Shown: piece after piece, positions 1-9,214 of the stretch
How positions within the stretch are numbered: the stretch's first letter is position 1
Layout: the number at the start of each line of letters is the position of its first letter
Assembly (NCBI GenBank): GCA_900314935.1
Contig: OMXE01000004.1
Location: 124,001-188,000 of the forward strand
Reading direction: 5' to 3'
DNA from: an uncultured Prevotella sp.
GTDB lineage: Bacteria; Bacteroidota; Bacteroidia; Bacteroidales; Bacteroidaceae
Length of the DNA: 64,000 nucleotides
Translations under genes and position numbers: made by a program
Notes under the pieces: model-generated
What the model was told of the DNA's origin: nothing
Seen by the model: the letters and a program-made list of their open reading frames with translations, nothing else
The model's database searches: none

Positions 1-249
1 GTTCGTGGTAATCATGTCGGCACCGGCCATCAGGTATTTCCTGTGGATATCTTCGATGACGTCAGGACGAGTCAGGTTCAGGATATCGTTGTTTCCCTTC
101 ATCTGGAAAGGAGGAAGAGAAGAAACCGACTGGCGCAGGTCGTCTCTCCAGAAATCATCTTCCTGAAGACCGTATGTCTGAATCATGGTACCCATGGCAC
201 CATCGAGAATCAGAATCCGTTCCTTGATACAATCTTGTATAGACTTCAT
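1..249 (-). CDS. metH: Methionine synthase, cobalamin-dependent (N-terminal fragment)
   Basis: Only the first 83 residues are inside the window; the gene continues off the left edge. The reverse-strand ATG at 247-249 opens [20 protein letters not shown], the start of a homocysteine S-methyltransferase (MetH module 1) barrel, followed by GTMIQ and, near residue 70, the stretch ending AGADMITTN that belongs to this family. By family knowledge MetH transfers a methyl group from methyltetrahydrofolate to homocysteine through cobalamin. The smpB stop lies one base upstream, so the two are probably cotranscribed. metY, two genes further upstream on the same strand, makes homocysteine, which fits a methionine cluster. 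A standalone homocysteine methyltransferase (MetH split protein or BhmT-type) cannot be excluded without the missing part. Confidence 0.85.
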   Translation of the reverse strand, partial: MKSIQDCIKERILILDGAMGTMIQTYGLQEDDFWRDDLRQSVSSLPPFQMKGNNDILNLTRPDVIEDIHRKYLMAGADMITTN

Positions 250-250
250 G

Positions 251-739
251 TCATTTCACATTCACCGATTTCATCGCGCGGTCCATCTCACGTCTGTCCT
301 CCTTCTCTTTCATCGTGGCGCGCTTATCGTATTGTTTCTTACCACGGCAGAGGGCTATATCCACCTTCGCCCTACCCTTGTCGTCGATAAACACCAATGT
401 GGGCACAATGGTATAGCCGGGTTGCTTGGTGGCGTTCTCCAGATGTCTTATCTCGCGCTTGGTCAGCAGCAGCTTCCTGTCGCGCTTACTCTCGTGGTTA
501 TTATAGGAGCCGTAGAAATACGGACTGATATTCATGCCTTTTACCCACATCTCGTCGTTGATGATATGACAATAGGTATCCACAAGGGAAGCCTTTCCCA
601 TGCGAATACTCTTGATCTCAGTGCCTGTAAGGACGATGCCGGCGGTGTAGGTCTCCACGAAGAAGTATTCAAACGAAGCCTTCTTGTTCTTGATACTTAC
701 CGGACTTTTCTTCCTGAGCAATTCTTCTTCCTTGTTCAT
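251..739 (-). CDS. smpB: SsrA-binding protein SmpB
   Basis: This 162-residue protein is SmpB, which binds tmRNA and brings it to stalled ribosomes for trans-translation. The family pattern is clear: an N-terminal [20 protein letters not shown] segment, then [16 protein letters not shown], the [15 protein letters not shown] loop, the [14 protein letters not shown] strand and the basic tail [18 protein letters not shown] that docks in the decoding centre. Length is typical. It sits between the DUF4375 gene (6 bp upstream) and metH (1 bp downstream), so it is probably part of one transcript with them. Confidence 0.97.
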   Translation of the reverse strand: MNKEEELLRKKSPVSIKNKKASFEYFFVETYTAGIVLTGTEIKSIRMGKASLVDTYCHIINDEMWVKGMNISPYFYGSYNNHESKRDRKLLLTKREIRHLENATKQPGYTIVPTLVFIDDKGRAKVDIALCRGKKQYDKRATMKEKEDRREMDRAMKSVNVK

Positions 740-745
740 GTCATC

Positions 746-1249
746 CTATTCTATTCTTCCGAACCGTTCAATATGGTCGTCCACATAATGGGCAACCTCA
801 GCGGTCCATTCTTCCTCGTTCTCGACGAACTCATCATCGTAATCATCAAACGCAGGGAACTGCTCGAAGAGCGCCATGAACTCATCGTCGGTGCAGTCCT
901 TCTCTATCTCCTCGTGCGTCTTACCATACAGTCCGCTAACGTTATACACCAGCTTCGAGAGATCCTTCAAGCCCCACTGTTTGATCATCTTGGCAAAGGG
1001 ATTCCTGAAGAAGAACGGTCCGTAGCCGTTGTGTATCAGCTGTACGAACCCACCGTCCATCACCTCATCGCGCAGGATGCAGTAGGCCAGCAAGGTAATC
1101 TGGTCGGCATTCAACTCGGCCATGGTCTCTGCATTCAGCTCTCCGCCGATGGAAGCATAGATGGCATCGGTGAACACCTTGATAAAGGCATCCATCCCCT
1201 CTTCTGCCGCTTGTTGCAGTAATGCGTCCTGGATTACGATCTCTTTCAT
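746..1249 (-). CDS. DUF4375 / DMP19-like acidic protein
   Basis: A 167-residue protein with the DUF4375 (DMP19) pattern in its middle: CILRDEVMDGGFVQLIHNGYG followed by an amphipathic region. The Neisseria member DMP19 is described as a DNA-mimic protein. Here the last 50 residues are extremely acidic (DDEFMALFEQ, FDDYDDEFVENEEEW), which would suit DNA mimicry, but that role is inference for this protein. There is no signal peptide or membrane segment. It is 2 bp downstream of metY and 6 bp upstream of smpB, so it is cotranscribed with housekeeping genes. Its exact role is unknown. Confidence 0.75.
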   Translation of the reverse strand: MKEIVIQDALLQQAAEEGMDAFIKVFTDAIYASIGGELNAETMAELNADQITLLAYCILRDEVMDGGFVQLIHNGYGPFFFRNPFAKMIKQWGLKDLSKLVYNVSGLYGKTHEEIEKDCTDDEFMALFEQFPAFDDYDDEFVENEEEWTAEVAHYVDDHIERFGRIE

Positions 1250-1251
1250 TA

Positions 1252-2535
1252 TTATAGCTTTTGTAATGCCTGCTTGATATCGTCCAGAATATCTTCCACA
1301 TCCTCAATACCCACCGAAAGACGAATCAGGTCGGGTGCCACACCAGCCTCTCGCAACTGTTCGTCGCTGAGCTGACGGTGTGTATGACTGGCGGGATGGA
1401 GCACGCAGGTGCGGGCATCTGCCACATGGGTAACGATATTGATCATCTCCAGTGAGTCCATCCATTTGATGGCTCTCTCACGGTCGCCCTTCAATCCGAA
1501 GGCAATCACGCCACACGATCCGTTGGGAAGATATTTCTGTCCAAGCTCGTAATACTTGTCGTCTTTCAGTCCGCAGTAATGCACCCACGCCACTTCAGGA
1601 CAGTCGTGCAGGAACTCTGCCACCTTCTGCGCGTTCTTGCAGTGCTGTGCCATACGCAGGTGCAAGGTCTGCAAGCCCATGTTCAGCAGGAACGAGTTCT
1701 GCGGAGCGGGAATGGAACCTAAGTCGCGCATCAGCTGGGCCACCAGTTTGGTGGTATAGCCCATCTTACCGAAGGCTTTGACGTATGTCAGACCGTGGTA
1801 TGAATCATCTGGTGTGCACAGTCCGGGGAACTTCTCGACATGTGCCAGCCAGTCGAAGTTACCGCTGTCAATAACGGCACCGCCCACCTGTGTGGCCAGT
1901 CCGTCCATATATTTCGTGGTGGAATGCGTAACGATATCAGCACCCCACTCAAACGGACGACAGTTTACGGGTGTGGCAAAGGTATTGTCAATCACTAAGG
2001 GTACACCGTTGCGATGGGCAACACGGGCGAACTTCTCGATGTCGAGCACGGCACAGCCAGGATTGGAGATGGTCTCTCCGAACAACAGCTTCGTGTTCGG
2101 CTTAAAGGCAGCCTGAATCTCCTCCTCGGTCGATTCGGGTGAAATGAATGTACACTCAATACCCAATTTCTTCAAGGTAACACCGAAGAGGTTGAAGGTA
2201 CCGCCATAGATCTCGTTCGACGTAACGATATGGTCGCCAGCCTCGCAGATATTGAATACCGCATAGAAGTTCGCGGCCTGTCCGCTACTGGTCAGCACGC
2301 AGCCCACGCCCCCTTCCAAAGCCGCGATCTTGGCTGCCACGGCATCGTTGGTGGGGTTCTGTAGACGGGTATAGAAATACCCTTCTTTCTTCAGATCGAA
2401 CAACTGCGCCATCTCATCGGAGTCGTCATACTTAAATGTCGTACTCTGAATAATCGGCAGTTCAATCGGCTCACCATTCTTCGCCTTGTATCCAGCCTGC
2501 ACACACAGCGAGGCCATCCTAAGTTTCTTGTCCAT
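1252..2535 (-). CDS. metY: O-acetylhomoserine (thiol)-lyase
   Basis: A 427-residue PLP enzyme of the Cys/Met metabolism family. It should join O-acetylhomoserine and sulfide to give homocysteine, the substrate of MetH encoded downstream. Seen: the N-terminal YTRLQNPTNDA motif, the LTSSGQAAN phosphate-binding region near residue 83, IDNTFATP near residue 183, and the PLP lysine in THSTTKYMDG near residue 208. The C-terminal part has the family VGIEDVEDILDDI ending. The open frame extends upstream to 2598, but a TAnnTTTG promoter box at 2560-2567 would place transcription start near 2553, so the ATG at 2535 (MDKKLRMASL) is the right start. Family length and motifs favour MetY over cystathionine gamma-synthase. 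Confidence 0.93.
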   Translation of the reverse strand: MDKKLRMASLCVQAGYKAKNGEPIELPIIQSTTFKYDDSDEMAQLFDLKKEGYFYTRLQNPTNDAVAAKIAALEGGVGCVLTSSGQAANFYAVFNICEAGDHIVTSNEIYGGTFNLFGVTLKKLGIECTFISPESTEEEIQAAFKPNTKLLFGETISNPGCAVLDIEKFARVAHRNGVPLVIDNTFATPVNCRPFEWGADIVTHSTTKYMDGLATQVGGAVIDSGNFDWLAHVEKFPGLCTPDDSYHGLTYVKAFGKMGYTTKLVAQLMRDLGSIPAPQNSFLLNMGLQTLHLRMAQHCKNAQKVAEFLHDCPEVAWVHYCGLKDDKYYELGQKYLPNGSCGVIAFGLKGDRERAIKWMDSLEMINIVTHVADARTCVLHPASHTHRQLSDEQLREAGVAPDLIRLSVGIEDVEDILDDIKQALQKL

Positions 2536-2559
2536 ATTTCCAAACTTTGAAATTTTCGG

Positions 2560-2591
2560 CAAAGGTACGAAAAATCTGAGTAAGTGAGAAA
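2560..2591 (-). promoter_or_regulatory. Housekeeping promoter of metY
   Basis: On the minus strand TACCTTTG (2560-2567) matches the Bacteroidota -7 box TAnnTTTG. TTTC lies exactly 20 bp upstream at 2588-2591, one base off the -33 TTTG. The predicted leader is only about 20 nt, so no riboswitch fits between it and the metY start. Confidence 0.7.
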
Positions 2592-2694
2592 CAATCAAAT
2601 AGATTTGTTTGTTCGAGCGTGAAGATTTTATCTAATAAGTGAGAGAAATACCAAAGAAAAGCATGTTTTTCTTTCCTCCGCAATCTCTAATTTT

Positions 2695-2782
2695 CTACAA
2701 GCCTAGTTAGACCAACTTATCAGCCTTCTAACACCCAGTTATCAGCCTTATAACCTATCGTAATCAACCTAGTTGAAGCGCG
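2695..2782. repeat. Degenerate 22-bp-period array, metY-carB gap
   Basis: The gap 2536-2929 holds no gene. TTATCAGCCTT occurs at 2717-2727 and again at 2739-2749, exactly 22 bp apart. Degenerate in-phase units precede (2695, sharing AAGCCT) and follow (2761, TAATCAACCTA, 8 of 11 matches). The sides carry a 9-bp inverted repeat, TACAAGCCT at 2697-2705 and AGGCTTGTA at 2788-2796. Function unknown. The rest of the gap is the metY promoter and the carB terminator. Confidence 0.6.
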
Positions 2783-2839
2783 TTTTAAGGCTTGTAAGTT
2801 TTCGAAGGTAAACAGACGTTGTAAAGGCGTGAAGGATTT

Positions 2840-2903
2840 GAATAAAAGAATGCTCCGCCAATATACCTAATTGACTTATGATCAATAGGTTGTTGGCGGA
2901 GCA
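2840..2903 (-). terminator. Intrinsic terminator after carB
   Basis: On the minus strand, 26 bp after the carB stop, TGCTCCGCCAA pairs with TTGGCGGAGCA (2851-2903). The inner part also pairs (CCTA/TAGG, TTGA/TCAA). ATTCTTTTATT follows. This is a strong rho-independent terminator that ends the glmS-carA-carB transcript. Confidence 0.85.
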
Positions 2904-2929
2904 ATATGTGTGGATTAGTGGGGGATTGT

Positions 2930-5900
2930 TTAATACTCAGCCCACGACTTAATGCCGATTTCATCGAGCTTCACGGTGCAGAAGGCTTGGATGAAGGCGC
3001 TGGCCAAACGACTGTTGGTGATGAGCGGCACGTTCAGGTCGATGGCCGCACGACGGATCTTATAGCCATTGGTGAGCTCATGGGTGGTGAGATCCTTGGG
3101 GATGTTCACCACCATGTCGATCTTGTGCTGATGCAGCAGATCCAAAGCCTGCGGCTGCTGGTCGGCATCCGACGGCCAGTGCACCAACGTGTTGGCCACA
3201 CCGTTATCGGAGAGGTACTTGGATGTACCGCCTGTGGCGTAAAGACTGTAGCCATGATCCACCAACAGACGGGCTGCATCGAGCATCTCAGCCTTCTGCT
3301 TAGCGCCACCTGTGGAAAGCAGGATGTTCTTCTTGGGAATGCGATGACCCACTGCCAGCATACTCTTCAGCAAGGCCGTACTGGTATTGTCGCCCAAGCA
3401 ACCTACCTCACCAGTTGATGACATATCCACACCCAGTACAGGATCCGCCTTCTGGAGTCGGTTGAACGAGAACTGACTCGCCTTGATTCCCACGTAGTCG
3501 AGGTCGAACAAGTTCTTGTTCGGCTTCTCAACAGGCAGTCCGAGCATTACTCGAGTGGCAATGTCTATCATATTGATCTTTAACACCTTACTAACAAACG
3601 GGAACGATCTACTTGCACGCAGGTTACACTCGATGACCATGATGTCATTATCACGCGCCATGAACTGGATATTGAACGGTCCGCTGATATGCAGCTCCTT
3701 AGCAATCTGACGGGTGATGCGCTTGATTCGGCGCACCGTCTCGACATATAGTTTCTGCGGCGGGAACTGAATGGTGGCATCGCCTGAATGAACACCAGCA
3801 AACTCGATATGCTCGGAGATGGCATAGACAATGATCTCACCATCGCGAGCCACCGCATCCATCTCAATCTCCTTCGCATTCTCAATGAACCGACTCACCA
3901 CCACGGGATGGTCCTCACTGACATTCGCAGCCAGTTTCAGGAACCGCTCCAGCTCCTCGCTGTTGGAGCACACGTTCATGGCAGCACCCGAGAGCACATA
4001 CGACGGGCGAACCAATACGGGGAAGCCCACCTCCTTGATGAACTCATTGATATCATCCATGCTGGTGAGCGCCCGCCAAGCCGGCTGGTTGATGCCGTTT
4101 CTGGTGAGCATGGAAGAGAACTTGGCACGGTCTTCAGCATGGTCGATATCGTTGGCCGACGTACCTAAGATAGGCACTTTCTGCTCATCGAGCCACATAG
4201 CCAGGTTATTCGGAATCTGTCCGCCCGTGCTGACAATCACGCCATGCGGTGTTTCCAGTTCGATGATATCCATGACACGCTCGAACGTGAGCTCATCGAA
4301 ATACAGACGGTCGCACATATCATAGTCGGTTGACACCGTCTCAGGATTATAGTTGATCATCACCGAGCGGTAGCCCTGCTCACGGATGGTGTTCAGTGCC
4401 TGTACGCCACACCAGTCGAACTCCACCGACGAACCGATGCGGTAGGCACCCGATCCGAGTACGATGACGCTCTGGTGGTCCTGTTCGTAGGCAATGTCAT
4501 GCGGATGCGCACCAATATGTGCGGTTTCATCGGAATCTCCCTGTAATGAGAGACCCTGGTAAGTGAGATAAAGGTAGTTGGTATGTGCCGGATACTCTGC
4601 GGCTAGCGTATCAATCTGTTTCACCACCGGTTCAATGCCGAGCTGTTTCCTGCGCTGACGGATAATCAGCGCCGCCTTGTGCATGTTCTTCACCTCGTCT
4701 TCAAGTCCGGAGGCACGTGCAATCTGGAAATCGGTGAAACCGTAGATTTTCGCCTTCAGCAAGAGCTCGGGAGTAAGCTTGTCGCCCAACTTCCCATGCA
4801 GTTCCTGATCAATGTCCACAATATGCTGGAGTTTCTGCAGGAACCACTTGTCGATCTTGGTGAGCTCGTGAATCTGGTCGATGGTATATCCCTTGTGCAT
4901 CGCCTTGGAGATGATGAAGATACGCTTGTCGGTAGGCTCCCGCAAGGCACTGTCGATATCCTTGATGTCCAGCTCTTTGTTAGCCACGAAGCCATGCATA
5001 CCCTGTCCGATCATGCGCAGACCCTTCTGGATGGCCTCCTCGAAGGTACGACCGATGGCCATCACCTCTCCTACCGACTTCATGCTACTGCCCAACTCCT
5101 TATCCACGCCATGGAACTTGGAGAGATCCCAACGCGGAATCTTACAAACCACATAGTCGAGAGCCGGCTCAAAGAATGCAGAGGTGGTCTTGGTGACCGA
5201 GTTGTTCAGCTCGAACAAACCATAGCCCATACCTAACTTAGCAGCCACGAAGGCCAAGGGATAGCCCGTAGCCTTGGAAGCCAAGGCAGAAGAACGCGAC
5301 AAGCGCGCATTCACCTCGATGACACGATAGTCCTCGCTGGCGGGATCAAAGGCATACTGTACGTTACACTCGCCTACGATGCCGATATGACGGACAATCT
5401 TGATGGCCAGGGCACGCAGCTTATGATACTCCTTGTTGGTGAGTGTCTGCGAAGGAGCGATGACGATTGACTCGCCCGTATGGATGCCCAGCGGGTCGAA
5501 GTTCTCCATGTTACACACCGTGATACAGTTATCGAACCGGTCGCGCACCACCTCATACTCAATCTCCTTCCAGCCCTTCAAACTCTTCTCCACCAGTACC
5601 TGCGGTGAGAACGAGAAAGCCTTCTCGGCCAGTTTGTTTAGTTCCTCCTCATTGTCGCAGAACCCACTACCCAGTCCGCCAAGCGCATAAGCAGCGCGGA
5701 TAATCACCGGATAGCCCAGTTCGGCTGCCGCCTTACGAGCCTGTTCGATATTCTCGCAAGCCGTGCTCCTGATGGTCTTCACATCAATCTCATTCAGACG
5801 CTCCACGAACAGCTCACGGTCCTCGGTATCCATGATGGCCTTGACCGGTGTTCCCAGTACCCGCACACCATATTTCTTCAGTACGCCACTCTGGTCGAGC

Positions 5901-6199
5901 GCCACACCGCAGTTCAGGGCCGTCTGACCGCCGAAGGCCAGGAGGATACCATCGGGACGTTCCTTCTGTATTACCCGCTCCACGAAATACGGCTGTACAG
6001 GGAGGAAATAGATCTGATCGGCAACACCCTCTGATGTCTGCACCGTTGCGATATTCGGATTGATGAGTACGGTTTGGATACCCTCTTCGCGCAGGGCTTT
6101 CAGGGCTTGTGAGCCAGAATAGTCGAATTCACCGGCTTCACCTATCTTCAATGCTCCAGAACCCAGGAGCAACACTTTCTTGATACTGTTGTCTTTCAT
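2930..6199 (-). CDS. carB: Carbamoyl-phosphate synthase large subunit
   Basis: This 1089-residue protein is the synthetase subunit that makes carbamoyl phosphate from bicarbonate, ammonia delivered by CarA, and two ATP, for pyrimidines and arginine. Two homologous ATP-grasp halves are visible. The first begins VLLLGSGALKIGEAGEFDYSG and the second, near residue 580, VIVLGSGAYRIGSSVEFDW. Each has its own FGGQTALN or STGGQIPNN loop and a metal-binding INxR or IECNLRASR segment. The C-terminal 140 residues are an MGS-like allosteric domain (ILLSTGGAKQKAEMLDAA, LYATGGTSKYL, VNIPKDLTTHELTNGYKIRRAAID). Length is normal. It starts 2 bp after the carA stop, so the two are translated together. Confidence 0.98.
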   Translation of the reverse strand: MKDNSIKKVLLLGSGALKIGEAGEFDYSGSQALKALREEGIQTVLINPNIATVQTSEGVADQIYFLPVQPYFVERVIQKERPDGILLAFGGQTALNCGVALDQSGVLKKYGVRVLGTPVKAIMDTEDRELFVERLNEIDVKTIRSTACENIEQARKAAAELGYPVIIRAAYALGGLGSGFCDNEEELNKLAEKAFSFSPQVLVEKSLKGWKEIEYEVVRDRFDNCITVCNMENFDPLGIHTGESIVIAPSQTLTNKEYHKLRALAIKIVRHIGIVGECNVQYAFDPASEDYRVIEVNARLSRSSALASKATGYPLAFVAAKLGMGYGLFELNNSVTKTTSAFFEPALDYVVCKIPRWDLSKFHGVDKELGSSMKSVGEVMAIGRTFEEAIQKGLRMIGQGMHGFVANKELDIKDIDSALREPTDKRIFIISKAMHKGYTIDQIHELTKIDKWFLQKLQHIVDIDQELHGKLGDKLTPELLLKAKIYGFTDFQIARASGLEDEVKNMHKAALIIRQRRKQLGIEPVVKQIDTLAAEYPAHTNYLYLTYQGLSLQGDSDETAHIGAHPHDIAYEQDHQSVIVLGSGAYRIGSSVEFDWCGVQALNTIREQGYRSVMINYNPETVSTDYDMCDRLYFDELTFERVMDIIELETPHGVIVSTGGQIPNNLAMWLDEQKVPILGTSANDIDHAEDRAKFSSMLTRNGINQPAWRALTSMDDINEFIKEVGFPVLVRPSYVLSGAAMNVCSNSEELERFLKLAANVSEDHPVVVSRFIENAKEIEMDAVARDGEIIVYAISEHIEFAGVHSGDATIQFPPQKLYVETVRRIKRITRQIAKELHISGPFNIQFMARDNDIMVIECNLRASRSFPFVSKVLKINMIDIATRVMLGLPVEKPNKNLFDLDYVGIKASQFSFNRLQKADPVLGVDMSSTGEVGCLGDNTSTALLKSMLAVGHRIPKKNILLSTGGAKQKAEMLDAARLLVDHGYSLYATGGTSKYLSDNGVANTLVHWPSDADQQPQALDLLHQHKIDMVVNIPKDLTTHELTNGYKIRRAAIDLNVPLITNSRLASAFIQAFCTVKLDEIGIKSWAEY

Positions 6200-6201
6200 C
6201 C

Positions 6202-7281
6202 CTATCTATTCAAATAATCCACGAACTTGTCAAAGATAAACTCTGTATCCACAGGACCCGAGCAGGCCTCTGGATGGAACTGTGAAGAGAACCAGGGATT
6301 CGTCTGATGACGGATGCCCTCGTTACTGCCGTCGTTCATATTCACGAACAGCTCAGACCAGTCGGAACCAAGTGTGTTTGCATCCACGGCATAGCCATGG
6401 TTCTGACTGGTGACGAAGCAACGCTGCGTACCCACCTGTCGTACCGGCTGGTTATGCGAACGATGTCCATACTTGAGCTTGTAGATACTGGCTCCACTGG
6501 CCTTGGCCAACAGCTGGTTTCCCATGCAGATGCCGCAGATGGGCTTACGACTGCTGGACATCTGGCGGCGCAGGATGGCCACAGCCTCCTCGCACATATC
6601 AGGATCGCCAGGACCGTTCGACAGGAAGAGTCCGTCGAAGTCGAGTGCGGTATAGTCGTAGTTCCACGGCACGCGTATCACCTCCACGTCGCGGTTGATG
6701 AGACAACGGATGATGTTGTGCTTCACGCCACAGTCGACGAGCACCACCTTCTTGCCGGCGCCCTCATTGTAGCGTACCACCTCCTTGCAGCTCACCTGAT
6801 CCACGAAGTTCACGCCAGCGTAGTCGGCATGAGGAATATTGTCGGGATCATCGTCGAAAAGAATCTTCCCCATCATCACACCATGCTCGCGCAACACCTT
6901 GGTGAGCTCACGCGTATCAATACCTGTAATGCCGGGCACCTTCTCACGCTTCAGCCAGTCGGCCAGACTCTCGCAAGCATTCCAATGACAATACTCGCTA
7001 CTGTAGTCGGAAACAATAATGGCCGAAGCATAGATGCGGTCGCTCTCCATGAAAGTGGCAATACCGTTGGGTTCCATGGTGAACGGCGGCACACCGTAGT
7101 TGCCCACCAAGGGATAAGTAAGCGTCATGAGCTGACCCGCATACGAGGGGTCGGTAAGACTCTCCGGATAGCCCATCATGGCCGTGTTGAACACCACCTC
7201 ACCGGCTACCGGCTGCTCATAGCCGAAACTGGAGCCGTGAAATGTCGTTCCATCTTCCAGTAATAATGTTACTCTTTTCAT
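6202..7281 (-). CDS. carA: Carbamoyl-phosphate synthase small subunit
   Basis: A 359-residue glutaminase subunit that hydrolyses glutamine and channels ammonia to CarB. The N-terminal domain starts VTLLLEDGTTFHGSSFGYE and holds the conserved GEVVFNTAMMGYPESLTDPSYAGQ. The C-terminal half is a class I glutamine amidotransferase with LSNGPGDPDMCEE, the nucleophile in GICMGNQLLA, and the catalytic His-Glu in SQFHPEACSGP. The gene lies between glmS (39 bp upstream) and carB (2 bp downstream). Cotranscription with glmS puts two glutamine-amidotransferase pathways in one unit. No promoter box was seen directly in front of carA. Confidence 0.98.
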   Translation of the reverse strand: MKRVTLLLEDGTTFHGSSFGYEQPVAGEVVFNTAMMGYPESLTDPSYAGQLMTLTYPLVGNYGVPPFTMEPNGIATFMESDRIYASAIIVSDYSSEYCHWNACESLADWLKREKVPGITGIDTRELTKVLREHGVMMGKILFDDDPDNIPHADYAGVNFVDQVSCKEVVRYNEGAGKKVVLVDCGVKHNIIRCLINRDVEVIRVPWNYDYTALDFDGLFLSNGPGDPDMCEEAVAILRRQMSSSRKPICGICMGNQLLAKASGASIYKLKYGHRSHNQPVRQVGTQRCFVTSQNHGYAVDANTLGSDWSELFVNMNDGSNEGIRHQTNPWFSSQFHPEACSGPVDTEFIFDKFVDYLNR

Positions 7282-7320
7282 GTATCCTTTATCTTTTTAC
7301 CTTTTCATCAACATTCTTCT

Positions 7321-9165
7321 CTACTCTACCGTAACCGATTTCGCCAGGTTTCTGGGCTGGTCAACATTCTTTCCTTTACAAACGGCGATATGATAAGCCA
7401 GCAGCTGTAAAGGAATGGTGGCAATGAGCGGCTCCAGACAATCGAGCGTATCGGGAATCTCCAACACCTCATCGGCAATCTTGCTCACGGTATCGTCGCC
7501 ACCGCTTACCAAGGCGATGACCTTTCCCTGTCGTGCCTTGATCTCCTGGATATTGCTCAGCACCTTCTCGTACATGGCGTTATGGGTGGCAATCACCACC
7601 ACGGGCATATCGGAATCGATCAGGGCTATCGGACCGTGTTTCATCTCTGCGGCGGGGTAACCCTCGGCATGGATATAACTGATCTCCTTTAGCTTCAATG
7701 CACCTTCCATAGCCACGGGGTAGCTGAATCCTCGTCCTAAGTACAGGAAGTTATGCGCATAGGTGAACGTCCTGCTCAAATCGGCAATCCTGTCGTTCAG
7801 CTTCAGCACCTCCTGCATCTTCTTCGGGATATCATTGAGCTCCCTGACGATGGCCTTGTATGTTTCATCATCAACCGTTCCCATCTCCTTACCCAAAGCC
7901 AGGGCAAGCATGGTGAGTACGGTTACCTGACCGGTGAACGCTTTGGTGGAAGCCACACCGATCTCAGGTCCTACGTGGATATACGATCCTGTATGGGTGG
8001 CGCGGGGAATGCTGGAGCCGATGGCGTTACAGATTCCATAGATGAACGCGCCGTTCTTCTTGGCCAGCTCAACGGCAGCCAGGGTATCGGCAGTCTCACC
8101 ACTCTGGGAGATGGCAATCACCACATCGCCGCTGCCCACCACCGGATTCCTGTAACGGAACTCCGATGCATATTCCACCTCAACGGGGATGCGACAGAGG
8201 TTCTCGATGATCTGCTTACCGATGAGACCAGCGTGCCAGGATGTACCGCAAGCCACGATGATGATGCGCTTGGCATTCAGCAGCTCTTCCTGATGGTCGA
8301 TGACGGCACTGAGTGTTACGTGGGTAGCTTCCACATTGATTCGTCCACGCATACAGTTGGTGAGACACTCCGGCTGTTCGAAGATCTCCTTGAGCATGAA
8401 ATGCGGATAGCCGCCCTTCTCGATCTGACCCAGGTTGATATCAACGGTCTTGATCTCCGGGGAAAGCTTGGTGTTGTAGATATTGACCACCTTGAGCTCC
8501 TCACCGCGCTTGATCACGGCAATGTTCCCGTCCTCGAGATATACCATACGGTCGGTGTATTCGATAATAGGACTGGCGTCTGAACCAATGAAGAACTCAT
8601 CGTCTCCGATGCCTACCACCAGCGGACTCTGCTTTCGGGCCGCGATGATGGTATCGGGATTACGCTTGTCGAGAATGGCAATGGCATAGGCACCGATCAC
8701 CTCATGCAGCACCAGTTGGACGGCTGTGAGCAAATCGAGGTTCTTCTTCACCTGTACGTATTCCACGAACTGCACCAGCACCTCCGTATCGGTATCACTT
8801 CTGAACGACACACCTTTCTCCTTCAGCTTCCGCTTCAGGTCGGCATAGTTCTCAATGATACCATTATGGATGATGGCCAGGTTCTTGGACTCAGAAAAAT
8901 GAGGATGGGCATTCACGGAGGAAGGTTCTCCGTGCGTTGCCCATCTCGTATGTGCTATACCGATTGTTCCGGTATAATCTTTATCACTACAAAATTCTTC
9001 GAGGTTGCTGACCTTTCCTTTGGTCTTATACACATTCAAGGCGCCTTGTGCGTTGATCATGGCGACTCCCGCACTGTCGTAGCCTCTGTATTCCAACCTC
9101 TTCAATCCTTTAATCAAAATGGGATAAGCCTCACGCTTCCCAATGTATCCTACTATTCCGCACAT
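7321..9165 (-). CDS. glmS: Glucosamine-6-phosphate synthase (isomerizing)
   Basis: A 614-residue enzyme that converts fructose-6-phosphate and glutamine to glucosamine-6-phosphate, the first step to UDP-GlcNAc for peptidoglycan and lipid A. The start MCGIVGYIGKREA exposes the N-terminal nucleophile Cys2 after Met removal. The glutaminase domain shows RGYDSAG, HTRWATHGEPS and HNGIIENYADLK. Two SIS sugar-isomerase domains follow (ACGTSWHAG, ISQSGETADTLAA, LGRGFSYPVAMEGALKLKEISYIHAEGY), and the end LAKSVTVE is typical. No glmS-ribozyme-like leader is possible in the 49 bp to the upstream export gene, so that control mode is absent here. It probably shares the promoter near 10040. Confidence 0.98.
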   Translation of the reverse strand: MCGIVGYIGKREAYPILIKGLKRLEYRGYDSAGVAMINAQGALNVYKTKGKVSNLEEFCSDKDYTGTIGIAHTRWATHGEPSSVNAHPHFSESKNLAIIHNGIIENYADLKRKLKEKGVSFRSDTDTEVLVQFVEYVQVKKNLDLLTAVQLVLHEVIGAYAIAILDKRNPDTIIAARKQSPLVVGIGDDEFFIGSDASPIIEYTDRMVYLEDGNIAVIKRGEELKVVNIYNTKLSPEIKTVDINLGQIEKGGYPHFMLKEIFEQPECLTNCMRGRINVEATHVTLSAVIDHQEELLNAKRIIIVACGTSWHAGLIGKQIIENLCRIPVEVEYASEFRYRNPVVGSGDVVIAISQSGETADTLAAVELAKKNGAFIYGICNAIGSSIPRATHTGSYIHVGPEIGVASTKAFTGQVTVLTMLALALGKEMGTVDDETYKAIVRELNDIPKKMQEVLKLNDRIADLSRTFTYAHNFLYLGRGFSYPVAMEGALKLKEISYIHAEGYPAAEMKHGPIALIDSDMPVVVIATHNAMYEKVLSNIQEIKARQGKVIALVSGGDDTVSKIADEVLEIPDTLDCLEPLIATIPLQLLAYHIAVCKGKNVDQPRNLAKSVTVE

Positions 9166-9214
9166 ATTGTTTTGATGTTTGTGTTTATTTGTGTTTGTGA
9201 TTCTTCTGTGCTTG

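Noticed and set aside
185..1222. 345-residue open frame on the plus strand opposite smpB and the DUF4375 gene
   Set aside because: It has no recognisable domain and is antisense to two clear genes on the minus strand.
2536..2600. SAM riboswitch before metY
   Set aside because: The promoter is only about 25 bp from the start codon, so no room for an aptamer.
9166..9214. glmS ribozyme
   Set aside because: Only 49 bp lie between the upstream gene and glmS, too short for the ribozyme, and its core sequence is not seen.
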